A DNA stretch of 64,000 nucleotides. It comes from Verrucomicrobiaceae bacterium (GTDB lineage Bacteria; Verrucomicrobiota; Verrucomicrobiia; Verrucomicrobiales; Verrucomicrobiaceae). Of the stretch, positions 1 through 9,169 are shown piece by piece. Every line of letters starts with the position of its first letter. Positions within the stretch are counted from its first letter, which is position 1. The notes below the pieces were generated by a model. The model was not told the DNA's origin. It made no database searches and saw only the letters and a list, made by a program, of their open reading frames with translations. The translations under genes and the position numbers were made by a program. The DNA lies in assembly GCA_021151605.1 (NCBI GenBank), contig JAGKWZ010000002.1, positions 1 to 64,000 of the forward strand, read 5' to 3'.

Positions 1-1
1 G

Positions 2-232
2 AGCTTTTGCTCATGGATGGCCGGTGGCGGCGTCAAGGCCGGCCTCACCTACGGCGACACCGACGACATGGGCTACCGCGCCATCAACGGCAAAGTCCAC
101 ATCCACGATCTACACGCCACCATGCTGCACCTCCTCGGCATTGATCACCTCAAGCTCACATCGCGCCACCTCGGCCGCGATTTCCGACTGACAGATGTCT
201 ATGGTGAGGTGGTGAAAGAGATCCTCGCGTGA
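2..232 (+). CDS. DUF1501 family protein, C-terminal fragment (cut by window edge)
   Basis: The reading frame is open from the first bases of the window, so this is the 3' end of a longer gene and the ATG at 17 is internal. It shows the C-terminal hallmarks of DUF1501 (sulfatase-fold, alkaline-phosphatase superfamily) proteins: WMAGGGVKAG, then VHIHDLHATMLHLLGIDH, then GRDFRLTDV. The same block ends the intact gene at 3651-5033. DUF1501 proteins are normally about 450 aa, Tat-exported and paired with DUF1549/DUF1553 cytochrome proteins in PVC bacteria; their biochemical role is unproven. It is the first of three such units in the first 7.5 kb, and its 3' flank resembles that of the second. Confidence 0.85.
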   Translation, partial: SFCSWMAGGGVKAGLTYGDTDDMGYRAINGKVHIHDLHATMLHLLGIDHLKLTSRHLGRDFRLTDVYGEVVKEILA

Positions 233-250
233 TGATCTCAAGCCGTCAGC

Positions 251-303
251 GACAAAAAGATGAGAGACAAAAAATCCATCTTTCTGTCTCCAATCTTTTT
301 GTC
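251..303. repeat. Intergenic hairpin repeat, copy 1
   Basis: Two 19-base arms (251-269 and 285-303) are complementary except for two adjacent positions, around a 15-base loop. Almost the same sequence follows the next DUF1501 gene at 5052-5105, and a worn copy lies at 7563-7587. The right arm ends six bases before the start codon at 309. It could act as a terminator, a processing site or a translation-modulating hairpin; it may also simply mark a segmental duplication. Confidence 0.7.
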
Positions 304-308
304 GTCTC

Positions 309-3300
309 ATGAAACACATCGTCTCGCACCTCATCGCGCTCGCCTGCTTTGTTGCCGTGGCTGTTTATGCGGCTGAGCCAGATGGTGCGGCGTTCTTTGA
401 ATCACGCATCCGGCCTGTGCTGGTGATGCACTGCTACGAATGCCACAGCGCGGAGAAGACCAAGGGCGGCCTGCGGCTGGATTATCGCGGGGGTTTTGAA
501 AAGGGCGGCGAGAGTGGTGAATTGGTAAATGCGAGTGCACCTGACAATAGTCTGCTGTTGCAAGCCATCCGCCACGATTCAAAGGACCTGAGAATGCCGA
601 AGGGGGCCGACAAGCTGCCCGATGGCGTGATCGCTGATCTCACGCGCTGGGTGCACATGGGCTTGCCAGGTTTGTCGGAGAATCCGCCGAGCGCCAAAGA
701 CGCTGCCAACGAAGAATGGCATGCAAAACTGGAGACGCGTCGTGCACACTGGGCCTGGCAGCCGGTGCACAAACCAACGGTGCCGACGCTGGCGGGCACC
801 GATGCACCCCCGCACCCAGTGGACCGATTTCTCATGGCCAAGATGCAGGAGAAAGGACTCGAACCTGCGGCTCCGGCATCGCCCGCCGCGTTGTTGCGCC
901 GGCTGAATTTCGCCCTCGTGGGCCTGCCGCCGACGGAGGATGAGATGGAGGCGTTTGTGCAAGAAATGGCCGATCCCCGCCAGTCTCAAGCCTCCAGCCG
1001 AACGCCTGCAGAAGCCCTCATCGACCGCCTCCTCCAAAGCCCGCAGTTCGGTGAGCACTGGGCCGCGTATTGGCTGGATTTGATGCGCTTTGGTGAGACG
1101 GGCGGCTATGTGCGCGATTACCCGATCCCGCAGGCCTGGCGTTATCGCGACTATGTGATCCGCGCGTTCAATGCGGATGTGCCGTATGACCGTTTCGTGC
1201 AGGAGCATGTGGCGGGCGATCTGCTGTCGCCGCGACTCAATGCCGCGATGAAGATCAATGAGTCACCGCTCGGCACGGGCTTCATGCGACTGATGGAGGT
1301 TTCCTCCACGGCATCGGACGTGGCGTTGGAGGAGGCGCAGATTGTGGAAAACCAGATCGACACGCTGGCGAAGGCTTTTCAGGGCCTCACCGTTTCCTGC
1401 GCCCGCTGCCACGATCACAAGTTCGATGCGATCTCCACAGCGGATTACTATGCGCTCTTCGGGACACTCGCCAGCTCGCGGCAGAGCCAGGTGATCATCG
1501 ATGCCCCGGAGGTGAAGGACAACGGGATGGTGGCCATGCAATCTGCCAAGCAGCAGATGAAAGGCCGCCTGCTCACGCTATGGAAAGATGATGTGAAAAA
1601 TGAGGCAGCTGCCATGCAAAAGTGGCTGCAAGCCGGACTAGGCAACAAACCAGATAAGGCGACCTTTTGGGGGCGCGTGCTACTGCGGGAGAAAGTGGAT
1701 CGTGCCGACCCGGGGCATCTTTTCACAAGCATCTCCCGAATGCCTGCGAACGAGCGTTTGGAAAAAGCGGCCTCTTCATGGCTCAACGAGCAACGGCGTG
1801 AGTCCGCCGCCCGCGAGGTGCGTAACCGGAACAAGTTCAAGACCACGGCGGATTTTCGCGAGAGCGATGCTGGCTGGTTCCTCTCGGGTGTGCAGCCGAG
1901 CACGGTCTGGAGCGGCGGCAGCGACTTCACACTGATGCCGGAGGGCAAGGAGTTGGTCGATCGCTTCGTGTCTCCGGGCCTCAGTTCGGATCGGTTGTCC
2001 CGCAAGCATGGAGCCATCGCACGCTCGGCGGATTTTTCGCTCGGCACGCAGTTCGTCAGCCTGCGAGTCGCGGGTGGTTCGTCGGCGCATGTGCGGCTGA
2101 TTCAAAACAACTTCCAGCAGATGGAGAACATCGCTCACGCCAACAAAGTGCGACACTTTGATTCACGCTTTCCCACCTGGGTGACGGTGCCGGTCGGGCA
2201 TCAGGCGAGCTGGCAGGGACGCCGCTCGTATTTGGAAATCCTGACCAAGGATGATGCGGCGCATTTCCGCCGTTCCGATGAGGGCAACAAACCTTACGAG
2301 TTGGTGGCGAAGGACGCGACTGGGCGCTCATGGTTCGGCGTGGATCAGATCGTGGAGCATCAGACTCCAGGAGCGCCCGAGAATGAGCTGCACCTGTCGC
2401 TGCGTCTCGCGCCTGCGAGTCCAGAGTGGAACGCGGAAACTCTCGCGGCTCACTGGCGCAAGGAATGCAATGCCGCGCTGGATCGCTGGGGCCACGATGC
2501 GGCGAACGCCGTCGATGTGGAGTTACTGAACTGGCTGCTGGAACACGGCGCTCTGCGCAATCAATTGGAACAACTGCCCGGCGACATGCAAAAGCTCGCG
2601 GAGCAGTATCGAGGCATCGAGTCCGGTGTGCCTCGTTTCCAGCGTGCCTCGGCCATCGTGGCGGAGGGGACAGGCTTTGATTCTCCCGTGCATCGCCGAG
2701 GCTCGCCGGATTCGCCCGGTGAAAAGGCTCCGCGCCGTTTCCTCGAAGTCATCCACGGCACCGAAGGTTACACCACGGGATCTCAGGCGCGGCTTGAGCT
2801 AGCGCACGACCTTACATCCCCGCAAAATCCGCTCACCGCCCGCGTCATGGCGAACCGCGTGTGGCGCTGGATCTTTGGTCAGGGACTCGTGGCCACCGTG
2901 GACAACTTCGGCGTGATGGGAGAAGCACCAAGCCATCCCGAGTTGCTCGATTACCTCGCCACCTATCTCGTCGAGCATGATTGGTCGGTGAAAGCCTTGA
3001 TCCGTCATCTCGTCACGAGCCGGTCCTTCCAAGCCCAAAGCATCGCCTCCGCCAAGGCGCAGCAAGTGGACCCGGCCAACCGACTCCTCTCACACATGCC
3101 CGTGCAACGCTTGCGGGCCGAGGCGGTGCGCGATTCCATCCTCGCGGTCTCCGGCACGCTGGATCAAACGATGTTTGGCTACACCGGGCCAGCGAATCAG
3201 AGCGAGAGCGCTGCCGTGGCCAATCCGAAGCTGAGACGTGGTGTTTACCAATACATCCGACGCGAGGCGCTTGATCACATGATGATCATGTTTGATGCGC

Positions 3301-3644
3301 CGGAGCCATCCCGCACTCAGGGCGACCGCGAGACCAGCAGCGTGCCTGGGCAGTCGTTGCTCATGCTGAACAGCGCTCTGGTCCACGAGCAAGCCACCGC
3401 CTGGGCCGCGAAGGATATGAAGCTCCGCAAAGGATACTCGACCGAGCAGCGCATCGAGCATCTCTTTGCCACGGCGCTGGGCCGCCAGCCCTCCGCGCAG
3501 GAGGTGCAATCGCTCGTCGAGTTTATTGATGACCAGGCCGAAGCCTACGCTCTGCCACCCGCCGCGCGTGGCTCGGACCAGCGACTCTGGGCGGACCTTT
3601 GCCACGTCCTCATCAACGCCAAAGAGTTTCTCTACATCCCCTGA
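309..3644 (+). CDS. Secreted planctomycete-type cytochrome c / DUF1549 / DUF1553 protein
   Basis: 1111 aa with a signal peptide (residues 1-22). An N-terminal PSCyt1 (PF07635-like) domain carries a heme-binding HCYECH motif (Cys42, Cys45, His46). DUF1549 (PSCyt2) spans about residues 150-400 and holds a second site, CARCHDH (Cys364, Cys367, His368). The C-terminal third (about 800-1100) is DUF1553 (PSD1), with RVMANRVWRWIFGQGLV and GEAPSHPELLDYLA. The middle (about 430-790) is a divergent linker containing a carbohydrate-binding-like region. The family is abundant in Planctomycetes and Verrucomicrobia, is paired with DUF1501 genes and is thought to act in periplasmic breakdown of complex glycans; the reaction is unknown. 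The DUF1501 partner starts six bases after the stop codon, indicating co-translation. Confidence 0.92.
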   Translation: MKHIVSHLIALACFVAVAVYAAEPDGAAFFESRIRPVLVMHCYECHSAEKTKGGLRLDYRGGFEKGGESGELVNASAPDNSLLLQAIRHDSKDLRMPKGADKLPDGVIADLTRWVHMGLPGLSENPPSAKDAANEEWHAKLETRRAHWAWQPVHKPTVPTLAGTDAPPHPVDRFLMAKMQEKGLEPAAPASPAALLRRLNFALVGLPPTEDEMEAFVQEMADPRQSQASSRTPAEALIDRLLQSPQFGEHWAAYWLDLMRFGETGGYVRDYPIPQAWRYRDYVIRAFNADVPYDRFVQEHVAGDLLSPRLNAAMKINESPLGTGFMRLMEVSSTASDVALEEAQIVENQIDTLAKAFQGLTVSCARCHDHKFDAISTADYYALFGTLASSRQSQVIIDAPEVKDNGMVAMQSAKQQMKGRLLTLWKDDVKNEAAAMQKWLQAGLGNKPDKATFWGRVLLREKVDRADPGHLFTSISRMPANERLEKAASSWLNEQRRESAAREVRNRNKFKTTADFRESDAGWFLSGVQPSTVWSGGSDFTLMPEGKELVDRFVSPGLSSDRLSRKHGAIARSADFSLGTQFVSLRVAGGSSAHVRLIQNNFQQMENIAHANKVRHFDSRFPTWVTVPVGHQASWQGRRSYLEILTKDDAAHFRRSDEGNKPYELVAKDATGRSWFGVDQIVEHQTPGAPENELHLSLRLAPASPEWNAETLAAHWRKECNAALDRWGHDAANAVDVELLNWLLEHGALRNQLEQLPGDMQKLAEQYRGIESGVPRFQRASAIVAEGTGFDSPVHRRGSPDSPGEKAPRRFLEVIHGTEGYTTGSQARLELAHDLTSPQNPLTARVMANRVWRWIFGQGLVATVDNFGVMGEAPSHPELLDYLATYLVEHDWSVKALIRHLVTSRSFQAQSIASAKAQQVDPANRLLSHMPVQRLRAEAVRDSILAVSGTLDQTMFGYTGPANQSESAAVANPKLRRGVYQYIRREALDHMMIMFDAPEPSRTQGDRETSSVPGQSLLMLNSALVHEQATAWAAKDMKLRKGYSTEQRIEHLFATALGRQPSAQEVQSLVEFIDDQAEAYALPPAARGSDQRLWADLCHVLINAKEFLYIP

Positions 3645-3650
3645 TCTGCC

Positions 3651-5033
3651 ATGCAGCCTTCACCACCTAGCCGCCGATCCTTCCTGCAAACCAGCGCCTC
3701 GGGCTTTGGCTGGCTCGCGCTGCAATCGCTCTGGGCCGACCGCTCCTTCGGCTCGCCCGTGCAGCTCACCACACCTCACCTCGCACCGAAAGCAAAACGC
3801 GTCGTGTGGTTCTTCCTGGACGGCGGCCTCTCGCATCTCGACAGCTTTGATCACAAGCCGCGCCTCACCCAAGATCACGGTAAGCCGCTGCAGATCGCTG
3901 GCAAAAAGGAGGACATCACCGGACGCACCACCAACGCCATTCTTGGCAGTCCCTTCGCCTTTCAGCGCTACGGGCAGTGCGGAAAGATGGTGAGCGATCT
4001 CTTTCCACACATCGGCTCCTGCGTGGACGATCTCACCTTTCTCCATGGAGTGCACGGCCCGTCACCCGATCACGAGAGCGCCATCGGCATGCTCCACGGC
4101 GGCTCGCTCTTGCAGGGCTTTCCCAGCGTCGGTTCGTGGGCGCACTACGGCCTCGGTTCGGAGAATCAGAACCTGCCCGGCTTCGTCGTCATGGGCTCGC
4201 GGAAGCGCATGTATCGCACCAATGGATTCCTGCCGCCGGTCCATCAGGGCTCACCTTTTTTCCAGGATCCCGCCCGGCCTCTGGCCGACCTCGTGATGGC
4301 GGAGAAAATCAAATCGCTCCAGCAAAACAAGATGAGGGCGGTGGGGCAGCTCGACCGCGATTTTCTGAAATCCTCCGCGCAGAATCAGATCATCGAGGCC
4401 GCCATCGCCAACCACGAAAAAGCCTACGTCATGCAGGATGCCGTGCCCGAGGCCACTGATCTCACCAAGGAGACCGCTACCACCCTCGCGCTCTACGGCG
4501 TGGGCACCGAGCACAAGGAAACCGATGAGTTTGGCCGGCAATGCCTCGTCGCTCGGAGGTTACTCGAGCGCGGCGTTCGCTTCATCGAGATCGTCAGCAA
4601 CGGCTGGGACCAGCATGGCGACCTCCAGAGCCTGCACGCCAAAAACGCACATTCCATCGACCGGCCCATCGCTGGGCTGTTGAAGGATTTGAAAGGCCGC
4701 GGCCTGCTGGAAGACACGCTCGTCGTCTTCGCCACCGAGTTTGGCCGCACGCCCAACACCGAAGGCGGAGGCACCAAACCGGGCCGCGACCATCATCCCT
4801 GGGGCTTCACCATCTGGATGGCAGGCGCAGGTCTGCGTCCCGGCACCAGCCACGGTCAGCTCGACGAGTTCGGCTACTTCCCGGTCGAAGGAGCCGTCGG
4901 TATTCACGACATCCACGCCACCGTCCTGCACCTCCTCGGCATCGACCACGAGCGCCTCACCTACCGCTACTCCGGCCGTGATTTCCGCCTCACCGATGTG
5001 CATGGCAAGCTCGTGAAGGAGATCCTCGCGTGA
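3651..5033 (+). CDS. DUF1501 family Tat-exported protein
   Basis: 460 aa. A twin-arginine signal (SRRSFLQ) at residues 7-13 precedes a weakly hydrophobic stretch. The body has the DUF1501 pattern: VVWFFLDGGLSHLDSFD near residue 50, GQCGKMVSDLFPHIGSCVDD, NLPGFVVMGS, ATEFGRTPN, GRDHHPWGFTIWMAGAG and a terminal HDIHATVLHLLGIDHERLTY. It belongs to the alkaline phosphatase/sulfatase fold superfamily, and the clustered His/Asp residues in RDHH and HDIHAT are candidate metal ligands. It follows the cytochrome/DUF1553 gene by six bases and is presumably its functional partner in the periplasm. Length is normal for the family. Function beyond the family assignment is not established. Confidence 0.92.
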   Translation: MQPSPPSRRSFLQTSASGFGWLALQSLWADRSFGSPVQLTTPHLAPKAKRVVWFFLDGGLSHLDSFDHKPRLTQDHGKPLQIAGKKEDITGRTTNAILGSPFAFQRYGQCGKMVSDLFPHIGSCVDDLTFLHGVHGPSPDHESAIGMLHGGSLLQGFPSVGSWAHYGLGSENQNLPGFVVMGSRKRMYRTNGFLPPVHQGSPFFQDPARPLADLVMAEKIKSLQQNKMRAVGQLDRDFLKSSAQNQIIEAAIANHEKAYVMQDAVPEATDLTKETATTLALYGVGTEHKETDEFGRQCLVARRLLERGVRFIEIVSNGWDQHGDLQSLHAKNAHSIDRPIAGLLKDLKGRGLLEDTLVVFATEFGRTPNTEGGGTKPGRDHHPWGFTIWMAGAGLRPGTSHGQLDEFGYFPVEGAVGIHDIHATVLHLLGIDHERLTYRYSGRDFRLTDVHGKLVKEILA

Positions 5034-5051
5034 AGATCTCAAGCCATCCAC

Positions 5052-5105
5052 GACAAAAAGATGGGAGACAAAAACATCCATCTTTCTGTCTCCAATTTTT
5101 TTGTC
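5052..5105. repeat. Intergenic hairpin repeat, copy 2
   Basis: Arms at 5052-5070 and 5087-5105 match copy 1 at 251-303 almost base for base, and the DUF1501 3' end just upstream also matches its counterpart (both genes end in KEILA followed by a shared GATCTCAAGCC stretch). The right arm ends six bases before the ATG at 5111, the same spacing as copy 1 before 309. This points to a duplicated module made of a DUF1501 3' end plus spacer. Confidence 0.7.
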
Positions 5106-5110
5106 GTCCC

Positions 5111-6745
5111 ATGAAATACATCACCCTCTTTGCTCTGGCGTTTATCTGCTGCAAAGCCCACGCCGAGGAACGCTACCTGCTCGCGGCGGACACGCAGGTC
5201 ATTGAAATCAATCGAGTAGGCAAAGTGCTCGCGGTTTGGAAGCATCCCGGCCACGGCGGCATTTACGATGCGGCTCGACTACCGGACGGTGGCATTGCTT
5301 ATGCGCACAGAGGTGGTTTGGCAGTGTTTGATGCGGCGAAGAAGCTCGTCATGGAGCACAAGGCCGTCGCAGGCCCCAAAGGTGCGGAAGCGAACAGCGT
5401 GGCCGTGCTCGAAGGCGGGAAGAAGTTCGCGCTCATGGACAGTGGCGTGAATCAGATCCGCATCGTCGATCAAAGCGGCAAGGTGGTGAGCGAGACACCA
5501 CTGCCGGATCTCAAGGATGATCCGCTGCACTTTCGCTATCGCATGATCCGCGAGGTGCCGGGCACGAACGCCTTCTGGGTCGGCCAATACGGTCGCAAAA
5601 CGGTGCTGAAAGTCGAAACAGGCACGGGCCGCGTGTTGCAGAGCATTCCGCTCGAACCGCTGCTGAAGCCATCGCCCACCGTGAAGAAGGCATTTGCCAC
5701 CTTGCAGGCGGCGGATGGGTCGCTGTGGATCGCCACGTCCACCGGATGCCAGTTGCTTCACCTAGATGCAGCGGGCCAAAAATCGGCTGCTGGACCACCG
5801 AAGACCTGGGCCTGCAATGCCGCTACACGCTTGGGATGTCACGTCTGGCCAATGGCAATGTGCTCATGGCCTGCGGGGATTATCACATGCAAAAAGCCGA
5901 CGAAGGTCGCGATCTGCTCGCGGAGATTGATCCAGCCGGAAAAGTCGTTTGGAAGCTCACGCGAGATCAGTTGGTGGATCAGATCGACGGCTACATCGAC
6001 AAGAAAAGCGGCCTCGAAGAACTGCACATCACGAATGTTCACGTCTTTGAATCACCCGCTCCAAAATCAGCCTCCACGAGCCCGATCCACAGCTTCATAG
6101 ATCAGCACTGCATCGACTGCCATGACGACAGCACGGCAAAAGGCGACTTCGACATCACCGCTCTGACCTTTGATCTCAGCCACGCCGACACACGCGGACG
6201 ATGGACGAGAGTGTTTGACCTCATCGAGAAAGGCGACATGCCGCCGTCAGAGAAGTCAAAGGTCAGCGTGGAGGAACGGCAAGTCGTCATCAAAAAACTC
6301 AGCGCCGACCTGATGGCGGCCACGCGGGCGGATGCAGCGAAGAATGGTCGCGGCCCGGTGCGTCGGCTTACTCGCGTGGAGTTTGAAAACAACCTCCGCA
6401 TGCTGCTGAAGCTGCCGAACCTCGACATCCGCGACAAGTTGCCCGAGGATCGCGATGCGCACGGCTTCACGAAGGTCTCCGCGCTGCTCGACATGTCCCG
6501 CGTGCAGCTCGATGCCTATCTCGACGCCACCGAGAGCGCATTGCGCACCGCGATGGCAGGCCCAAAGCCACCCGCAGCACCCGTGACGCAGCGTTTCACC
6601 GGCACGGAGCTGTTTCCAGGTCTGAACACCTTCGGCGAACGCGAGGCGATGTTCTTCGCGCGGAACAATCGAATGGTGCCCATCACTGCGGCGGAGCTGA
6701 AAGCGATGACTCCTGAGCAGCGCCGAGATCCCAGCTTGGAGAACT
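5111..6745 (+). pseudogene. Beta-propeller / PSCyt / DUF1587 protein, frameshifted and truncated
   Basis: Starting at ATG 5111, a signal peptide (KYITLFALAFICCKAHA) is followed by a PQQ/NHL-like beta-propeller (about 220 aa). The frame is lost at a run of five A at 5778-5782; adding one A restores a continuous product (LDAAGQK followed by IGCWTTEDLGLQ in the next frame). The second frame continues the propeller, then a planctomycete cytochrome segment with CIDCHDD (about 6109-6130), then a DUF1587-like block (RRLTRVEFENNLRMLLKLP, HGFTKVSALLDMS). Homology ends near 6745, where an inverted DUF1501 fragment begins, so the C-terminal DUF1592/DUF1588/DUF1585-type domains are missing. If the frameshift is a sequencing error, the gene is still truncated. 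It may once have been a glycan- or quinone-linked redox protein. Confidence 0.75.
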
Positions 6746-6749
6746 GGAT

Positions 6750-7203
6750 GCGAGCTTCCAACTGCGGATCGCCAGTGCGCGGTTGGCGGTGCAGCTCGTT
6801 AAGCTGCTGGACGTAGCCTAGTTGGCGGCGCTGCTGGCCGGGAAGGATGGCGGTGTTGCGCAGATTGGAAATGAGGTGATCGGCCTGAGTTTCTTTGGTG
6901 TCGATGTGGACGTCATGATAGATGCCGAGCAGGAAGGCACTGCGCCAGTTCGAGCTTTGGGCCACGGGCAATCCACCGGGACACATCACAACGAAACCGG
7001 GCAGGCTTTGATTCTCCGTGCCGAGGCCATAGAGGGTCCAGGAGCCGACACTAGGGCGCGGCAATGTCAGGTTGCCCGTGTTCATCATTATCAGCGCGGA
7101 CTCATGATTGGGTACGTCGCTGAACATGGAGTGCACCACGGAGAGATCGTCGGCGTACTTGGCCACATGGGGAAATAGCTCGCTGATCTCGATGCCGCTC
7201 TGG
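6750..7203 (-). pseudogene. Inverted internal fragment of a DUF1501 gene
   Basis: Read on the minus strand from about 7203 down, the translation gives GQSGIEISELFPHVAKYADD, SDVPNHESALIMMNTGNL, PSVGSWTLYGLGTENQSLPG, a stretch matching the KQRRQLGYVQQLNELHRQ region, and LEARIQ. This is the middle of a DUF1501 protein (roughly residues 90-250) without start or end. The forward-strand DUF1501 C-terminus resumes at about 7218. The fragment therefore appears to have been flipped within the third DUF1501 gene of this region, with loss of flanking pieces. The surrounding open frame runs past the homology on both sides by chance. Confidence 0.75.
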
Positions 7204-7490
7204 CCCCCACCGCGCAAATGCCGCTCACGCCCAAAGTGGGCCGCGATCACCACAACGACGGCTTCAGCATTTGGATGGCCGGCGGCGGAGTCAAAGGCGG
7301 GCACATCCACGGAGTCACCGACGACATCGGCCTGAGCATCGTCGAGGGAAAAGTCCACGTCCACGAACTCCACGCCACCATCCTGTATCTGCTAGGCTTC
7401 AACCACGAAACCCTCACCTACCGCTACGCCGGCCGCGACTTCCGCCTAACCGATGTGGAAGGCGAAGTGGTGAAGGCGCTCCTCGCGTAA
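7204..7490 (+). pseudogene. DUF1501 C-terminal fragment of the rearranged third unit
   Basis: From the ATG at 7218 the product reads MPLTPKVGRDHHNDG, FSIWMAGGGVKGG, VHVHELHATILYLLGFNHE and RDFRLTDVEGEVVKALLA. This is the last 90 residues of a DUF1501 protein, equivalent to the ends of the genes at 2-232 and 3651-5033. The N-terminal three quarters are missing or lie inverted just upstream. There is no start signal of its own, so expression as a functional protein is unlikely. It marks the original end and orientation of the third DUF1501 gene. Confidence 0.8.
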
Positions 7491-7562
7491 CCGCCGCAAC
7501 TACACCTTGAGCTTCGCAGCGCACAGTGTTCAGGGTCCCCCTCCTAACTTCACACGCAGATG

Positions 7563-7587
7563 CGACAAAAAATTTGAGACAAAAGAT
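7563..7587. repeat. Degenerate third copy of the intergenic repeat
   Basis: The stretch GCGACAAAAAA-TTTGAGACAAAA resembles the left arm of the repeats at 251-269 and 5052-5070 (CGACAAAAAGAT, GAGACAAAAA) and also lies downstream of a DUF1501 stop codon. The right arm is absent, as expected in a decaying region. Confidence 0.45.
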
Positions 7588-7684
7588 GAATCGAAACACG
7601 GCCTAACACGCACCTGCTAGGTGAGCTCGGTGCTGCGATCCGGGAACGGCGGCGGCCAAAGCTATGAACATTGATCCTACCCCT

Positions 7685-7965
7685 GATGCCGTATCCGAAA
7701 CTGCTTCGGCGTTAGGTCGATGCGCTTGCGGAAGTGTTGGGTGAAGGCGCTTTGGTCGCAGATGGCGTGGGCTTGGTCGATGTCGATGACTTTGTCGGTG
7801 GTTTGGATCAGGGCTTCGGCGGCGGATTCGATGCGGATGCGGAGCATGAGTCCAGAGGGCGTGACGCCGAGGGCTTGGCGGATCTTGCGATACAGCGTGC
7901 GCTCGGAGAGGCCGCATTCGGGCGAGTTCGGCGGTGCTGAGGATGCGGCTGCTTTGCATGGTGGG
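7685..7965 (-). pseudogene. AraC-type DNA-binding domain remnant
   Basis: Reading the minus strand, two frames joined by a frameshift near 7915-7925 give STAELAR, then CGLSERTLYRKIRQALGVTP, then the second helix-turn-helix block with QSAFTQHFRKRIDLTPKQFR. That is the C-terminal double HTH (about 90 aa) of an AraC/XylS regulator. No N-terminal effector domain is present, because the IS5-like relic abuts the fragment at about 7960. In PVC bacteria such domains are often fused to two-component regulators. It is a non-functional remnant. Confidence 0.75.
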
Positions 7966-8653
7966 GCCGCTCAAAGAGCGGCTCAATAAAATGGTGCCCT
8001 GAAACTGGGCGGCAGACCTCCAGCAGGATTGGACATGGTGCTCGATGCGCTGTTCTGCCGGCTGAGGAATGCAGGACCTTGGCGAGACCTTCTGGATGTC
8101 TTCGGCCCCTGGCGCACGATCTATGGCTGGTATCAGCGGCTGGCTCGGCAAGGCATCTGGGAGCGGCTGCTGCGCCGATTGGTGGCTGGTGCCAAAAGCG
8201 GGATCCGACTGGTCGATGGGCCGCACGCGTGGCGGACGCAATACCAAGATCATGGCGCTGACCGACGGTCGTGGTCTGCCAGTGAAGCTGTTGCTCATAC
8301 TAGGCCAGGCTTACGAGGGTAAACACGTCATCCCGTTGCTCGAAGCGCCTGAGGGACTGCTGGTAGTGGGCGACAAGGGCTTCGACAGCGATCCTCTCCG
8401 TCAACAACTTGAGCAGCTTGGCGCCTCTCATTGCATTCCCAGCAGGTCGAACCGTAGAAAGAAGCGCAGGCTCAACAAGAAGCTCTATCGTCAGCGCTAC
8501 AAGGTGGAGAACTACTTCTGCCGCCTGAAGCGGTGGGCCTCAGCAAGCACGCGCCGCGATAAACTTGCCTCCCACTTCCTCGCTTTCATTCAATTTGCGT
8601 CCGTCATCGATTGGCTTCGCTATGGCTGTTGAGGGGTTTTCAAACACGGCCTA
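7958..8653 (+). mobile_element. IS5-family insertion sequence relic
   Basis: Three frames must be joined to rebuild an IS5-like (IS427/IS1031 type) DDE transposase. Around 8008-8205 lies LGGRPPAGLDMVLDAL followed by GPWRDLLDVFGPWRTIYGWY. From about 8220 in the next frame come GRTRGGRNTKIMALTDGRG, then VVGDKGFDSDPLRQQL, then the C-terminal RYKVENYFCRLKRW with the catalytic Glu and KLASHFLAFIQFASVIDWLR, ending at 8632. Between the two parts the segment normally carrying the first catalytic Asp (DST) is shortened. The putative right end contains AAACACGGCCTA at 8642-8653; the same 12 bases occur at 7594-7605, but in direct rather than inverted orientation. No clean left inverted repeat or target duplication is visible, so it is inactive. 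Confidence 0.75.
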
Positions 8654-8897
8654 GACATGCTACAAAGGTTGGGGAGGCCGTCGAAATGGCGGTGGGCACT
8701 GACGGCGGATGTGCTGGCACTTCTGCTTAACTCTACCTTTCCGAGGGGGCAAAAGCTCACGTCGCCCGGTCAGGCTGCCCTTCGACAAGCCAACTTGCCT
8801 TCCGAGAAGCGTGAAGCTGCTGTGGATGCAGAACGGCGGCGAGAAAGGGATCGAGATTGATGATGTTTATGTGACCGCTACAGCTTCGAATCCTTGA
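8654..8897 (+). pseudogene. Unrecognised coding relic upstream of the sulfatase remnant
   Basis: No intact gene is visible. A frame ending at 8895-8897 encodes VKLLWMQNGGEKGIEIDDVY followed by VTATASNP. That looks like the end of a beta-sandwich domain of a secreted protein, but I cannot assign a family. Its stop codon overlaps the ATG of the sulfatase remnant by one base (TGATG), which suggests two genes that were once translationally coupled. The IS relic ends immediately upstream and probably removed the 5' part. Confidence 0.35.
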
Positions 8898-9169
8898 TGA
8901 AACGACTTGGCGCACTCCTCTCGCTGCTGGCACGCTCGCCACAGTGTACCTGCCCGCAAAACCGAAATCCTCAAATCCTGGCCGATGACGTGGGCTATGA
9001 CGATGCGGGATGTTTTGACGGCGAGATGGTGCAGACGCTGAGCATGGATCGGTTGGCCGCCGGTGGCGTGCGTTGAACGGATATCTATGTTGCGAAGCCG
9101 AGTCGTTCGGGGCTGCACTCCGGGTTATATCAGCAGCGGCACGGGCCTCGGCTCAGGTATGAAGGGTAA
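8897..9169 (+). pseudogene. Sulfatase N-terminal remnant
   Basis: From ATG 8897 the frame gives a short hydrophobic leader and then QILADDVGYDDAGCFDG and TLSMDRLAAGGVR, the first metal-binding block (ADD) of type I sulfatases. After an in-frame TGA (9074-9076) the same frame continues with TDIYVAKPSRSGLHSGLYQQ and RHG. This matches the usual CSPSR-x-x-LLTG active-site block, but the formylglycine Cys and following residues are lost (KPSRSG). The rest of the enzyme, normally 450-550 aa, is gone. It was probably part of the glycan-degradation theme of the neighbouring DUF1501 units. Confidence 0.7.

Noticed and set aside
7603..8298. 231-codon minus-strand frame across the IS relic
   Set aside because: Only its part over 7685-7965 has homology (AraC HTH, and that in shifted frames); the rest is the reverse of the transposase.
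7594..8653. 12-base direct repeat AAACACGGCCTA flanking the AraC and IS relics
   Set aside because: IS5 ends should be inverted, not direct. It could be the end of a second lost IS copy, but there is not enough evidence to call an element boundary.
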